Shown one piece after another: positions 6,690-6,808 of a DNA stretch of 6,808 nucleotides; position 1 is the first letter of the stretch, and each line of letters begins with the position of its first letter. The notes under the pieces are model-generated. The model had not been told where the DNA came from and did not search any database. It saw only the letters and a list, made by a program, of their open reading frames with translations. The position numbers were made by a program, and so were the translations under genes. Source of the DNA: Candidatus Firestoneibacteriota bacterium (GTDB lineage: Bacteria; JACRDZ01); the NCBI GenBank assembly GCA_016212735.1, contig JACRDZ010000238.1, forward strand, positions 1 to 6,808, in the 5' to 3' direction.

Positions 6690-6808
6690 AAAAGTATCTA
6701 TAAGAATTTATCGGATAATTCAATTAATAGCTTTAGTTAAATAAATTCACACAATTTGACATAATATCATAACTAAGAAAAAAATACAAATAAAAATATT
6801 TTATTCGA
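6690..6808. other. AT-rich upstream region of the coiled-coil gene
   Basis: This 119-bp edge segment should contain the promoter of the coiled-coil gene. On the minus strand there are weak hexamers (TTGAAT then TATAGA, spacing only 15), not good enough to call. An AT-only inverted repeat, AATAAAA-ATA-TTTTATT, lies at 6789-6805; such repeats are common by chance at this base composition. No gene is seen. Confidence 0.5.

Noticed and set aside
6756..6761. Rightward -35 box TTGACA near the right edge
   Set aside because: A perfect hexamer, but the position 17 bases on is a run of A, no TATAAT-like box follows, and no gene start is visible before the edge.
6789..6805. Inverted repeat AATAAAA-ATA-TTTTATT as a terminator or operator
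   Set aside because: The stem is only A-T pairs, with no T tract suited to an intrinsic terminator; chance occurrence is likely at this base composition.

Overview
The window is a strongly AT-rich stretch of bacterial chromosome with six protein genes, clear Shine-Dalgarno sites and tight packing. The organism looks like a diderm (Gram-negative-type) bacterium. Supporting signs are a lipoprotein with a lipobox and a BamB/PQQ-like propeller, a signal-peptide protein, and membrane signalling proteins of the kind common in free-living or anaerobic AT-rich phyla. I cannot assign a phylum from the sequence alone. I see no tRNA, rRNA, CRISPR array, transposase or phage gene.

Layout. On the minus strand, read right to left from about 3406 to 1, is a three-gene cluster: an L-aspartate dehydrogenase (nadX type), a membrane PAS/HAMP histidine kinase, and an eight-repeat beta-propeller lipoprotein that runs off the left edge of the window. 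The junctions are 16 and 10 bp. In both, the stop codon is built into the next gene's ribosome binding site (TAAGGA), so this is very probably one transcript. A 323-bp, very AT-rich divergent intergenic region (3407-3729) separates it from a plus-strand pair. That pair is a secreted coiled-coil plus beta-domain protein with a very strong ribosome binding site, followed 32 bp later by a membrane protein joining a cysteine-rich two-CW module to an HD-GYP phosphodiesterase domain. Converging on it, with only 13 bp between stop codons, is a minus-strand gene for a membrane-anchored coiled-coil protein of unknown function.

How the genes may work together. Two are signalling proteins of different kinds: a phosphorelay kinase with no adjacent response regulator, and a probable cyclic-di-GMP hydrolase with a Cys-rich input domain. 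Both sit beside envelope proteins. The link between nadX (NAD precursor supply) and the kinase/lipoprotein pair rests only on operon structure. The most distinctive points are the altered GYP region in an otherwise intact HD-GYP domain, the two-CW/HD-GYP fusion, and the near-perfect 120-bp periodicity of the propeller gene. I found no clear case for a wholly new system.
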